Source: an uncultured Oscillospiraceae bacterium
Lineage (GTDB): Bacteria > Bacillota > Clostridia > Oscillospirales > Ruminococcaceae
Direction: 5' to 3'
DNA length: 64,000 nucleotides
Assembly: GCA_905197685.1 (NCBI GenBank)
Contig: CAJJZS010000009.1
Coordinates: 1-64,000 of the forward strand
Position numbers and translations under genes: made by a program. Positions 1 through 7,231 of the stretch are shown one piece after another; positions within the stretch are counted from its first letter, which is position 1; each line of letters starts with the position of its first letter. Below the pieces are notes generated by a model. That model was not told the DNA's origin. It was given only the letters and a program-made list of their open reading frames with translations, and ran no database searches.

Positions 1-2
1 TT

Positions 3-71
3 GACCGTATCCCGCCGGATATACTGGCGGAACTGAAACGGCAGCAGCGGCACACGGTAAAGGAAAGGTGA
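3..71 (+). CDS. C-terminal end of an unidentified mobile-element protein (partial)
   Basis: The frame is open from the left edge to a TGA at 69-71 and reads 22 residues, ending in a charged tail (ELKRQQRHTVKER). Its codons and position fit the last part of a gene of the same mobile element as the recombinase downstream. Too little is visible to name the product. Immediately after it a short GC hairpin (GCCGC/GCGGC, about 90-105) separates it from the next gene. Confidence 0.4.
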   Translation, partial: DRIPPDILAELKRQQRHTVKER

Positions 72-142
72 TAGTATAAGCAGAAATTTTCGCCGCTCCT
101 GTGCGGCATTGTACCTTGAAAACTGAATATGGAGGACACTGG

Positions 143-337
143 ATGGCAAAAAGCGAAAGCGATATTTTTACACCCCGGACAGGGCAGGTCATACAAGCAG
201 AGAACGGCACGCAGTATTTTGTATGTGGGAACAACCGTATAAAAATCTCCGAACACTTCGCCGCAGGCGGGAAGCCCCTCGGTGATCTGATTGTAGATGT
301 GGTGCGGCATACCGCAGAAAAAGCCGCTTCAACCTGA
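143..337 (+). CDS. TnpW-like small transposon-encoded protein
   Basis: This is a 64-residue protein with no membrane segment. I chose the ATG at 143 because GGAGG at 131-135 lies 7 nt before it; an upstream in-frame ATG at 101 has no ribosome site. The pattern of a short charged start, a central G-T-x-Y-x-V strand, then F-x(3)-G-K-x(3)-D-x-I-x-D-V-V resembles the TnpW family of Tn4451-type clostridial elements, whose members sit just before the large serine recombinase, as here. The role of TnpW is not known. The family assignment comes from pattern and context, not a database search. Confidence 0.55.
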   Translation: MAKSESDIFTPRTGQVIQAENGTQYFVCGNNRIKISEHFAAGGKPLGDLIVDVVRHTAEKAAST

Positions 338-347
338 TAGCCCATCA

Positions 348-408
348 TTGATAACACGCCCACGCTTATGATATAATTGCCATAGAGCAAAAGTATTGTA
401 AGCGTGGG
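348..408 (+). promoter_or_regulatory. Recombinase promoter inside a 10-bp inverted repeat
   Basis: A -35 TTGATA (348-353) and -10 TATAAT (372-377), spaced 18 bp, precede the recombinase gene. Perfect 10-bp arms CCCACGCTTA (359-368) and TAAGCGTGGG (399-408) enclose the -10 element and the expected start point. The arrangement fits an operator, or a 5' hairpin in the message. Confidence 0.55.
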
Positions 409-437
409 TTGTTTCTTTAGAAGGAGGATTTTTAACG

Positions 438-2060
438 GTGAAACAACCTTACAATACTACGATTTACAACACGGCGCTTTATATGAGATTGAGCCGGGAC
501 GATGAACTGCAAGGAGAAAGCGGGAGTATTCAGACACAACGCATGATGCTCCGGCAATATGCCGCCGAGCATGGCCTGAATGTCATAGATGAATATATCG
601 ACGATGGATGGTCTGGAACGAACTTTGACAGGCCGGATTTTCAGAGAATGATTGATGACATTGAGGACGGGAAAATCAACTGCGTTGTTACGAAGGATTT
701 ATCCCGCTTAGGCAGAAACTACATTCTGACCGGCCAGTACACGGAAATCTACTTTCCCAGCAAAGGCGTCCGCTATATCGCTGTCAATGACAATGTGGAC
801 ACCATCAACGGAGAGAATGAGCTTGCCCCATTCCTCAACATTCTGAATGAAATGCACGCCCGCCAGACCAGCAAAAAGGTAAAGGCGGCCATGCGGACAC
901 GGTTCGCAAATGGCGCACACTATGGAGCCTATGCTCCGCTTGGCTATGTCAAAGACCCAGATAAGAAAGGCCATCTTCTGATTGACCCGGAAACAAGGTG
1001 GATTATCGAAAAGATTTTTGACCTTGCCGTTCATGGCCGGGGAGCCGCCAGCATTACACGGATTTTGGTCGAAGAAAAAGTACCTACTCCCGGCTGGCTG
1101 AATTTCCAGAGATACGGCACTTTCGCAAATATCTATGCCGGAGCGCCGGAGGAAAAAGCCTATGCGTGGACGATAGCGCAGGTGAAAAGTATTCTGAAAG
1201 AGGAAACCTATATCGGACACAGCGTCCACAATAAGCAGACCAACATTTCATTCAAAAACAAGAAGAAAGTACGCAAGCCAAAAGAGGAATGGTATCGTGT
1301 GGAGAACACCCACGAAGCGATTATTTCCGAAGATGTGTTCCGTCAAGTACAGGAGCAGATTTGCAACAGGCGCAGACGGCAGAAGAACGGCACAACACAG
1401 ATATTTTCCGGGCTGGTAAAATGTGCGGACTGCGGCTGGTCGCTGGCCTATGGTATGAACAGCCAGAACAAAAATCCCTATGCCCACTACCATTGTAGCA
1501 AGTACGGGCAAGGATTGCACCAGTGTTCCATGCACTATATCCGCTATGATGTGCTTTACGCCTATGTCCTTTCCCGTCTGCAATACTGGTCTGTGCTGGC
1601 ACAGCAGGATGGGGACAAACTTCTGAAACGGCTACTTAACGCCAGCGACAAGGAACGCAATACTGCAAGGAAGCGGCAGACAGCCGAACTGAAAAAGGCG
1701 GAAAAGCGCAAAGCAGAAGTAGACACCCTGTTTGCAAAAATGTATGAGGACTGGTCTGCCGGACGCATTACAGAATACAATTTCAATATGCTGTCCGAAA
1801 AGTATCAGGGCGAACAGCGAGAATTGGACGTAAAAATTGAACGGCTTCACGAAGCGATGGAGACCGCCGCCCAGACAGCGGTTGACGCTGAAAAGTGGAT
1901 AGGTCTGATGAAACAGTATGTCAATCCCACAGAATTGACGGCTGAACTTCTGAATACGCTGATTGAAAAAATCCTTGTCCATGAAGCGGTCAAAAGTGAG
2001 GACGGAAGCCGGGAACAGGAAGTGGAAATCTTCTACCGCTTTATCGGCAAAATCGAATGA
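438..2060 (+). CDS. Large serine site-specific recombinase (TnpX-like)
   Basis: This 540-residue protein would excise and insert the mobile element. The N-terminal resolvase domain shows the catalytic-serine region YMRLSRDDE (about residues 15-23), then DDGWSGTNFDRPDFQRM and the VVTKDLSRLGRNY segment that carries active-site arginines. A recombinase domain follows (about 150-290), then a zinc-ribbon with CADCGW and a paired C-x(n)-C half (about 330-370), a coiled-coil and a DUF4368-like tail. The start is GTG at 438, 10 nt after AAGGAGG (421-427). It is the last gene before typical chromosomal genes resume, as expected for an element-terminal recombinase of the Tn4451/TnpX group. The length matches that family and no defect is visible. 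Confidence 0.93.
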   Translation: MKQPYNTTIYNTALYMRLSRDDELQGESGSIQTQRMMLRQYAAEHGLNVIDEYIDDGWSGTNFDRPDFQRMIDDIEDGKINCVVTKDLSRLGRNYILTGQYTEIYFPSKGVRYIAVNDNVDTINGENELAPFLNILNEMHARQTSKKVKAAMRTRFANGAHYGAYAPLGYVKDPDKKGHLLIDPETRWIIEKIFDLAVHGRGAASITRILVEEKVPTPGWLNFQRYGTFANIYAGAPEEKAYAWTIAQVKSILKEETYIGHSVHNKQTNISFKNKKKVRKPKEEWYRVENTHEAIISEDVFRQVQEQICNRRRRQKNGTTQIFSGLVKCADCGWSLAYGMNSQNKNPYAHYHCSKYGQGLHQCSMHYIRYDVLYAYVLSRLQYWSVLAQQDGDKLLKRLLNASDKERNTARKRQTAELKKAEKRKAEVDTLFAKMYEDWSAGRITEYNFNMLSEKYQGEQRELDVKIERLHEAMETAAQTAVDAEKWIGLMKQYVNPTELTAELLNTLIEKILVHEAVKSEDGSREQEVEIFYRFIGKIE

Positions 2061-2124
2061 CACATCTTGAGATACCCAACAATATCTTTAACTAAGGGAA
2101 ACGGGGAGAGTATATTTAGAAACA
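2061..2124. other. Probable right boundary of the integrated element
   Basis: The element should end between the recombinase stop codon and the terminator at 2125, which belongs to the chromosomal gene beyond. The left end lies outside the window, so no target duplication or att core can be identified. GA dinucleotides, the crossover typical of TnpX-like enzymes, occur at several places here. Confidence 0.35.
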
Positions 2125-2162
2125 AAAATTCCCCGAAAGCAATCGCTTTCGGGGAATTTTTT
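2125..2162. terminator. Bidirectional intrinsic terminator
   Basis: A near-perfect hairpin with arms AATTCCCCGAAAGC and GCTTTCGGGGAATT around an AATC loop is flanked by A and T runs. It can end the recombinase transcript and, on the minus strand, the LTA-synthase-like gene whose stop codon is 2 nt away. Confidence 0.85.
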
Positions 2163-2163
2163 G

Positions 2164-3987
2164 CTACCGGGGAGAGCGAAACAATTCGTCAACGCGGTTT
2201 TGCTCTCCAAACAGATTATTGTATGCAAGGGAGCGGTAATCCTCAATCATAGCGGCATACCCGTTGGTTTCCAGGTGGCTGTACGCCTTGCCGCTTTGGT
2301 CGATGTAACCCACAAAGGTGAGGGCAGGCAGCTCTTTTTGCAGTTCGGACAGAAAATCGCCGTAGCGGCTGTTGGGGATTCCGGCATAAGAGAGCAGATA
2401 CTGCCCCAAAAAGTTTAAGCTGCTGGTGGGAATTTCTTCATCAGGCAGGTCATAGTTTGCCCAGAACAGAAACGGCGTTTTAAATTTCTGCATATACTGT
2501 TCCATGCTCATGTTATCCTGCGTAAAGCCGTAGGCTTTGTCCAAAAACTCCTGTTCCAAGGTGGGCTGATGGTCACCGAACATCAAAATAATTGTGGGCT
2601 CTTCCTGTTGGCTGAAATATTCCACCAAACGCCGAAATTCTTGATCGGTTTTGTTGGCAAGGGTGAGGTATTGCTCCGCTTTCGGATATTTTCCGGGTTC
2701 GTCGGTCAAGGTAACTTCAGCGGGATAATCCTCCACAGTATAACTGCCGTGATTTTGAATGGTGACATTAAAGAGGAACAGACGCTCGTCGGGGGATTTA
2801 TGCTCAAATTCATAGATAATCTGGTCAAAGGAGGAGCGGTCGCTGACATAGCCATGCTCATAGGTCAACGGAACGTCCATATCCTCTTCGCACTTAAATT
2901 CGTCAAAACCAAGCAGAGGATAAGCTCGGTTGCGCTGCCAAGAGGTGCGCTCGCCGGGGTGAACGGCAAGGGTGCGGTAGCCGTTTTCTTTGAGCAGAGA
3001 AGCCAGAGAATCGGCAGGCTCTAAAATATATTGCTGATACGGGATGCTGCCCGAGGGGAGAAACGCCATCGAGTTTCCGGTCAGAAATTCAAATTCGCTC
3101 GCGCTGGTTCCCGCGCCGAACACCGAGGTGTAGCTGTGACCGAAGATGCAGTTGTCCAGCGAACGAATATAATCGGTGACGCTTTCGCTCAGCGACAGAT
3201 TGCCGAATTCCTCAAAGTCTGCCCAGGATTCGTTCATGATAGCAACGATATTCGGGCGGGTATCGGGGGAAACGGCGGGAGTATGCGGGGAAATCTCAGA
3301 GGAAATACGCTCGATATTTTCCCGGGAAATATCGTCGGGCTCCTCCACCGACATAAACTGGGTGTTGCGCAGAAAAACGGCAAGCGCACCGTCCTGCGAG
3401 TAGGATTTGGAAGGGTCCCACACATCGGTTTCAATGCCGAGATAACTTAATGCGTTAGGTTGAAGGACCGGATAGGAACAAAGCAGAATGGTACAAAGGT
3501 AGGCAATCCGCGCGCGGGTTCGGTTTTTGGAGGAGCGAAAGCGCCCTGTTTTGATTTTGGGAAAAAGCAGGAAAGCCATCGCTGCCAAAATTACCAGTGA
3601 CAGAACCATCGGCAGGTCAAGGGAAAATCGGTAGCTGTCCGCAACAGCCATGGCAGTTCCCAATGCCTTAAAATCCCACGGAAGAATCGGCGTTCCCCGA
3701 AACAAAGAAACATAATGGTTGGCAATTCCCCAAAGGCAGGCAAGCAGGTGGGTGATAAAGCTGCACAGCGCAATATAGTTGGTTATAGCGCACAGGGTAA
3801 AGTGGACAAGCCCGATGCACAGATAATTTGCAAGCAGAACATTGAGGGAATATTCCCACGGCAGCCCGCCGCTGTACGCAAACTGCATGAGATAAAAAGC
3901 AGTGAGCGGGGTAACAAACATCAAAACCGCCAGACGAATTTCCGCGCGGGAAAGATGTTTTTGAAAAAATTGTTTGATTGCGTTCAT
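2164..3987 (-). CDS. LTA synthase family phosphoglycerol transferase / sulfatase-fold membrane protein
   Basis: This 607-residue protein has about five N-terminal membrane helices (to about residue 165) followed by an extracellular alkaline-phosphatase-fold domain. It is likely to transfer glycerol phosphate from phosphatidylglycerol onto a glycolipid or glycan at the cell surface. The catalytic threonine region is GAGTSASEFEFLTG; NVTIQNHGSY and MFGDHQPTLEQ carry later metal and substrate residues. I chose the ATG at 3987 (AAAGGA 8 nt upstream) over an earlier in-frame start because the protein then begins just before the first membrane helix. Whether the product is true LTA synthase or a related glycan-modifying enzyme cannot be decided. 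It is transcribed alone from the promoter at 4075-4103. Confidence 0.88.
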   Translation of the reverse strand: MNAIKQFFQKHLSRAEIRLAVLMFVTPLTAFYLMQFAYSGGLPWEYSLNVLLANYLCIGLVHFTLCAITNYIALCSFITHLLACLWGIANHYVSLFRGTPILPWDFKALGTAMAVADSYRFSLDLPMVLSLVILAAMAFLLFPKIKTGRFRSSKNRTRARIAYLCTILLCSYPVLQPNALSYLGIETDVWDPSKSYSQDGALAVFLRNTQFMSVEEPDDISRENIERISSEISPHTPAVSPDTRPNIVAIMNESWADFEEFGNLSLSESVTDYIRSLDNCIFGHSYTSVFGAGTSASEFEFLTGNSMAFLPSGSIPYQQYILEPADSLASLLKENGYRTLAVHPGERTSWQRNRAYPLLGFDEFKCEEDMDVPLTYEHGYVSDRSSFDQIIYEFEHKSPDERLFLFNVTIQNHGSYTVEDYPAEVTLTDEPGKYPKAEQYLTLANKTDQEFRRLVEYFSQQEEPTIILMFGDHQPTLEQEFLDKAYGFTQDNMSMEQYMQKFKTPFLFWANYDLPDEEIPTSSLNFLGQYLLSYAGIPNSRYGDFLSELQKELPALTFVGYIDQSGKAYSHLETNGYAAMIEDYRSLAYNNLFGEQNRVDELFRSPR

Positions 3988-4074
3988 AATAATTCCTTTC
4001 AAAACAAAATAGAGCCGCTGTTGCCTCAAACGGCAAACAACAGCCGACTCGCGTCAAAAGTATTGCGTCAAGAT

Positions 4075-4103
4075 ATTATAGTATAAAAAAGGGAAAGATG
4101 CAA
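4075..4103 (-). promoter_or_regulatory. Promoter of the LTA-synthase-like gene
   Basis: Reading the minus strand, TTGCAT (4103-4098) and TATAAT (4080-4075) are separated by 17 bp, about 80 nt before the chosen start codon. Confidence 0.6.
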
Positions 4104-4165
4104 GCGGCTTGCTTTGCAAACAGGACAAAACCGGCAAAACGCAGCGTTTTCCGATACGGCGCGGC

Positions 4166-4194
4166 TTGACAGCGGGGGAAAGACCTGCTATACT
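4166..4194 (+). promoter_or_regulatory. Strong promoter of the ABC-F leader
   Basis: TTGACA (4166-4171), a 17-bp spacer and TATACT (4189-4194) form a near-consensus sigma-A promoter. It lies 345 nt before the ABC-F start codon, leaving a long leader. The first transcribed bases include the palindrome GGTATTGATACC (4201-4212). Confidence 0.8.
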
Positions 4195-4257
4195 GTCGGT
4201 GGTATTGATACCGAAACCGCGTTTATGCGGAATAACATCAAAGGGAAGTGAAAAAAT

Positions 4258-4278
4258 ATGCGCAATTTTTCCTGCTAA
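4258..4278 (+). CDS. Very short upstream leader ORF (6 codons)
   Basis: ATG at 4258 follows AAGGGAAG (4240-4247) and encodes MRNFSC before TAA. It is the first translatable frame in the ABC-F leader. Coding status is inferred only from the ribosome site and position. Confidence 0.35.
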   Translation: MRNFSC

Positions 4279-4298
4279 CAACAGAAAGGGAAAACAAA

Positions 4299-4382
4299 AT
4301 GAACGGGACAAGCGATATTGTCCTGTCAGTTGCGTTTACCCTGCGGCGGGAAAAAAGAGCTTTGCGTATATTTTTCGGATAA
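4299..4382 (+). CDS. 27-residue leader peptide of the ABC-F gene
   Basis: ATG at 4299 is preceded by AGAAAGGG (4283-4290). The peptide has a hydrophobic first half and a second half rich in basic residues (TLRREKRALR), ending at TAA 4380-4382. It sits between the promoter and an intrinsic terminator, the layout used by antibiotic-induced genes in which a drug-stalled ribosome on the leader changes RNA folding. The segment coding for LRREK (CGGCGGGAAAAAA) is roughly complementary to the TTTTTTCCGTCG of the terminator loop and right arm, so it could form an alternative, antiterminating pair. This is inference from sequence; stalling is not shown. Confidence 0.6.
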   Translation: MNGTSDIVLSVAFTLRREKRALRIFFG

Positions 4383-4452
4383 AGTTTTAGGCAAACAGAC
4401 TTTACGGGATTACCGGAAAGGGCTGTTTTGCCTTGCGGCAGCGCATTTTCTG

Positions 4453-4487
4453 AAAAAGCACGGCGGATTTTTTCCGTCGTGCTTTTT
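4453..4487 (+). terminator. Attenuator terminator before the ABC-F gene
   Basis: Arms AAAGCACGGCGG and CCGTCGTGCTTT (one G-U pair) close a T-rich loop and are followed by TTTTT. It lies about 50 nt before the ABC-F start and downstream of the leader peptide, so it would stop transcription unless disrupted. Confidence 0.8.
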
Positions 4488-4538
4488 TGCAGTTTAAAAA
4501 AAGAAAAATCTTGCAACCGATAAAAGGGGGAAATGCAA

Positions 4539-6041
4539 ATGTCTATGATTTCTTTATCCAATCTTACTTTTTCTTATCCCGGCAGCTATCAGCCGGTTTT
4601 TGAAAACTGTTCGGTCACCTTTGACACCGACTGGCGTCTGGGATTGACCGGGCGAAACGGAAGAGGAAAGACTACTCTGCTGCGTCTGCTGCTGGGTTCG
4701 CAGAAAAAAGAATACGGTTTATGCGACTATCTGGGAAGCATTGTTTCCAAAACGGAATTTGTCTATTTTCCGATGCCGGTAAAACATCCCGATTATCTTG
4801 CGATGGAAGTGATGCAGGAGCTGTGTCTGGGATGCGAGGACTGGAAAATCCGACGGGAACTGGAACTGCTTGGGATACGGGAGGACGCTTTATGGCGCAG
4901 TTTTGAAACGCTGTCCGGCGGAGAAAAAACAAAGATGCAGCTTGCTGCGCTCTTTTTGCGGGAGGGGGCGTTTGCCTTAATTGACGAACTGACCAATCAT
5001 CTGGATGCGCAGGGCAGAGAAACAGCGGCAAATTATTTAAAAAAACAAAGCGGATTTTTGCTGGTATCTCATGACAGGGATTTTTTAGATCAATGTGTCG
5101 ATCATATCATCAGCTTAAATCGAAGCGATATTGAGGTGAGAAAGGGCGATTTCAGCGGCTGGTATCAGGATTACCTGACCAGAACACAGTCGGAAACCCA
5201 ACAGAATGAAAAGCTGAAAAAGGAAATCCGGCGGCTTGAATCGGCAGCAAGGCGCACCGCGCAATGGTCCGACAAGGTAGAGGCAACAAAAATCGGGCAG
5301 GGACCCTGCGACAGGGGAGCAATCGGGCATAAGGCGGCAAAGATGATGAAGCGCTCCAAAGCGATTGAAAAGCGGCAGCTGGACACAGCGCAGCAAAAGA
5401 AAGAATTGCTGAAAAATGTGGAAAATGTCGGCGGACTGAAGATACAAACGGAGCAGCATTTTTCCGGAAAACTGGCAGAGTGTTATCAGCTGAGTATCTG
5501 CTATGATAACCAGGAAATCTTTGAGCCGCTGACCTTTTCTTTGGAACAGGGGAAAAAGGTTTGCCTGCAAGGAAGAAACGGAAGCGGAAAAACAAGCCTG
5601 CTCCGCCTGATTTACGGCGAAAAGATGGAATACAGCGGGGTGTTTCGGATTGCTTCGGGGGTAAAAATTTCCTATGTTTCGCAGGATACCTCGGGTTTGT
5701 ACGGAAATCTTCAGGAATATTTGGAAGAACAGGGAGCGGACATCACAAAATGCCTTTCTATTCTGCGCAATTTGGGATTTGAGCGGTCGCAGTTTGAGAT
5801 ACCGACAGAGCAGTACAGCATGGGGCAGAAAAAGAAGGTGCTGATTGCAAAAAGTCTTTCGCAGCAGGCGCATCTTTACCTCTGGGACGAGCCGCTGAAT
5901 TATATTGATATTTTTTCAAGAATCCAGATAGAGCAGCTGCTAAAGCAGTCACAGGCAGCGATGTTGTTTGTGGAGCATGACCGCCGTTTTTGCGACAATG
6001 TAGCGGACAGCGTAATTTGGGTAGAGCCAAGGCAGAAATAA
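4539..6041 (+). CDS. Lsa-type ABC-F ribosomal protection protein
   Basis: This 500-residue cytoplasmic protein has two ABC ATPase domains and no membrane segments, as in ABC-F proteins that displace drugs from the ribosome. Domain 1 has Walker A GRNGRGKTTLL, signature LSGGEKTKMQL and Walker B ALIDELTNHLD. The linker (about 190-300) is the charged inter-domain helix pair. Domain 2 has GRNGSGKTSLL, YSMGQKKKVLIAKSLS and LWDEPLNYIDIF. The SMGQ signature, LNYIDIF and overall length match the Lsa group (lincosamide, streptogramin A, pleuromutilin). In Walker B of domain 1 the usual DEPTNHLD proline is leucine. Two ATGs compete, at 4533 and 4539; GGGGG at 4526-4530 is 8 nt from 4539, which is preferred. 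Expression is probably controlled by the upstream attenuator. Confidence 0.88.
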   Translation: MSMISLSNLTFSYPGSYQPVFENCSVTFDTDWRLGLTGRNGRGKTTLLRLLLGSQKKEYGLCDYLGSIVSKTEFVYFPMPVKHPDYLAMEVMQELCLGCEDWKIRRELELLGIREDALWRSFETLSGGEKTKMQLAALFLREGAFALIDELTNHLDAQGRETAANYLKKQSGFLLVSHDRDFLDQCVDHIISLNRSDIEVRKGDFSGWYQDYLTRTQSETQQNEKLKKEIRRLESAARRTAQWSDKVEATKIGQGPCDRGAIGHKAAKMMKRSKAIEKRQLDTAQQKKELLKNVENVGGLKIQTEQHFSGKLAECYQLSICYDNQEIFEPLTFSLEQGKKVCLQGRNGSGKTSLLRLIYGEKMEYSGVFRIASGVKISYVSQDTSGLYGNLQEYLEEQGADITKCLSILRNLGFERSQFEIPTEQYSMGQKKKVLIAKSLSQQAHLYLWDEPLNYIDIFSRIQIEQLLKQSQAAMLFVEHDRRFCDNVADSVIWVEPRQK

Positions 6042-6121
6042 TCGGGGAACAGAAATCGGGCGGCTTTCATATTCTGAAAGGAGAGCAAACCTCTTTCGGA
6101 ACAATGAAAGGATGATTTTGA

Positions 6122-7039
6122 ATGAACGAGCGAAACAGAAACGCAGAAGACTTGCCGCAAATCCTGCCGAGCTTTCCCGACAGCGAGGATATGGGCGCAA
6201 ACATTCCGCAAACGCTGCCCGCTTTTCCGGATATGGAAGGCGGCGAACCGGTTTATCCAAACGAGGATACCCCGCAGACTTTGCCCAGTTTCCCTCATTT
6301 GGAGGGAGGAACGCCGGTCTATCCCCAGCCGATTCCTCCGGTCTACCAACCGGACGCTTCTCCGCAGAGAAGGTGCTGCCGGATTCGATTTTTCCACGCA
6401 GCGCCCCAAACAGGTCCGGTACATATCAGTGTGGGTACGCAGCGAGTAGCCTCAAACCTTTCTTTTGGCAATTTTTCTTCTTATTATTGCTTCGGAGAAG
6501 GCTTTCGCAGAATCAGCATTGTTAACGCCCGCAACAACCGCATCATGCTGCTGCAAAAAACGCTCCCCTTCCATGCGGGAGAAACGATAACCTACGCGGT
6601 TGTCAACAATGCGACCACCGGGGCGTTGGAGCTGGTTCCGATTTACGATACTTCCTGCTCCGGGCAGATGGGGGGATTTGGCTGCTTAAAGATGGTAAAT
6701 CTGTTGCTGGGCGATACGGCATTGGATTTGCTGATGGGGGACGGCAGAACGCTGTTTTCCGATGTGCGGTATAAGGAAAGCACGATTGCCCGTCGGCTGC
6801 GTCCCGGCAGATACTATTTTTATGTAGTAAACACGCCGAATCTGATTCAGCCGAGGATTGAGGATGTTGAGATGGACGACGGCGAGTATCGCATCAGCGA
6901 GCGGTATCTGCCGGGATACGGCGAGGTAGAGCCGGTGGCGTCTTTTGCTTTGCGGGCGTCACGAGGTGTGATGAATACCGTTTATGTTATCGGGCAGGCA
7001 AACACCGACGAGGTTCAGATTATCGTTTCGGTTCATTAA
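6122..7039 (+). CDS. DUF4397 domain protein with N-terminal LPSFP repeats
   Basis: This 305-residue protein has no signal peptide. Residues 1-80 carry three degenerate repeats of the form LPx(I/T)LPxFPxxE-GG-PVYP, rich in proline and acidic residues and likely unfolded. From about residue 85 the segment CRIRFFHAAPQTGPVHISVG matches the DUF4397 beta-sandwich pattern (R-F-x-H-A-x-P-x-x-x-x-V-x-V). A second, weaker half with REF-like strands ends at ALRASRGVMNTVYVIG. The function of DUF4397 is unknown. It is probably transcribed alone after the ABC-F gene and ends at a terminator. Start ATG 6122 follows AAAGGATGATTTTGA. Confidence 0.7.
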   Translation: MNERNRNAEDLPQILPSFPDSEDMGANIPQTLPAFPDMEGGEPVYPNEDTPQTLPSFPHLEGGTPVYPQPIPPVYQPDASPQRRCCRIRFFHAAPQTGPVHISVGTQRVASNLSFGNFSSYYCFGEGFRRISIVNARNNRIMLLQKTLPFHAGETITYAVVNNATTGALELVPIYDTSCSGQMGGFGCLKMVNLLLGDTALDLLMGDGRTLFSDVRYKESTIARRLRPGRYYFYVVNTPNLIQPRIEDVEMDDGEYRISERYLPGYGEVEPVASFALRASRGVMNTVYVIGQANTDEVQIIVSVH

Positions 7040-7044
7040 ATAAA

Positions 7045-7090
7045 AGCAAAACAGCGCAGGAGAAGCAGGATTCTCTTGTGCTGTTTTGCT
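7045..7090 (+). terminator. Intrinsic terminator after the DUF4397 gene
   Basis: Arms AGCAAAACAGCGCA and TGTGCTGTTTTGCT close a 17-nt loop; the T-rich stretch TTTCTTTTTTT follows after a few bases. Confidence 0.7.
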
Positions 7091-7149
7091 ATAAAATATT
7101 TCTTTTTTTCGTGAAAACATACAGCTTTTTGGGAGAGAGGAAAAGAATG

Positions 7150-7177
7150 ATTGACAGAGTGATTTTTTTATGTCAAT
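7150..7177. promoter_or_regulatory. Inverted repeat upstream of the two-component genes
   Basis: ATTGACA (7150-7156) and TGTCAAT (7171-7177) form a 7-bp inverted repeat with a 14-nt spacer, 55 nt before the kinase start. The left arm could also act as a -35 element, but no good -10 follows at normal spacing. Confidence 0.35.
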
Positions 7178-7231
7178 CTAAAAATGGATCAATCTGCAAT
7201 TTCTATGATAAAGAGCAGGGGGGAAAGCACA

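Noticed and set aside
4109..4390. 93-codon plus-strand frame in the ABC-F leader
   Set aside because: It starts upstream of the promoter at 4166, so it would not be transcribed whole; the shorter leader frames with ribosome sites fit better.
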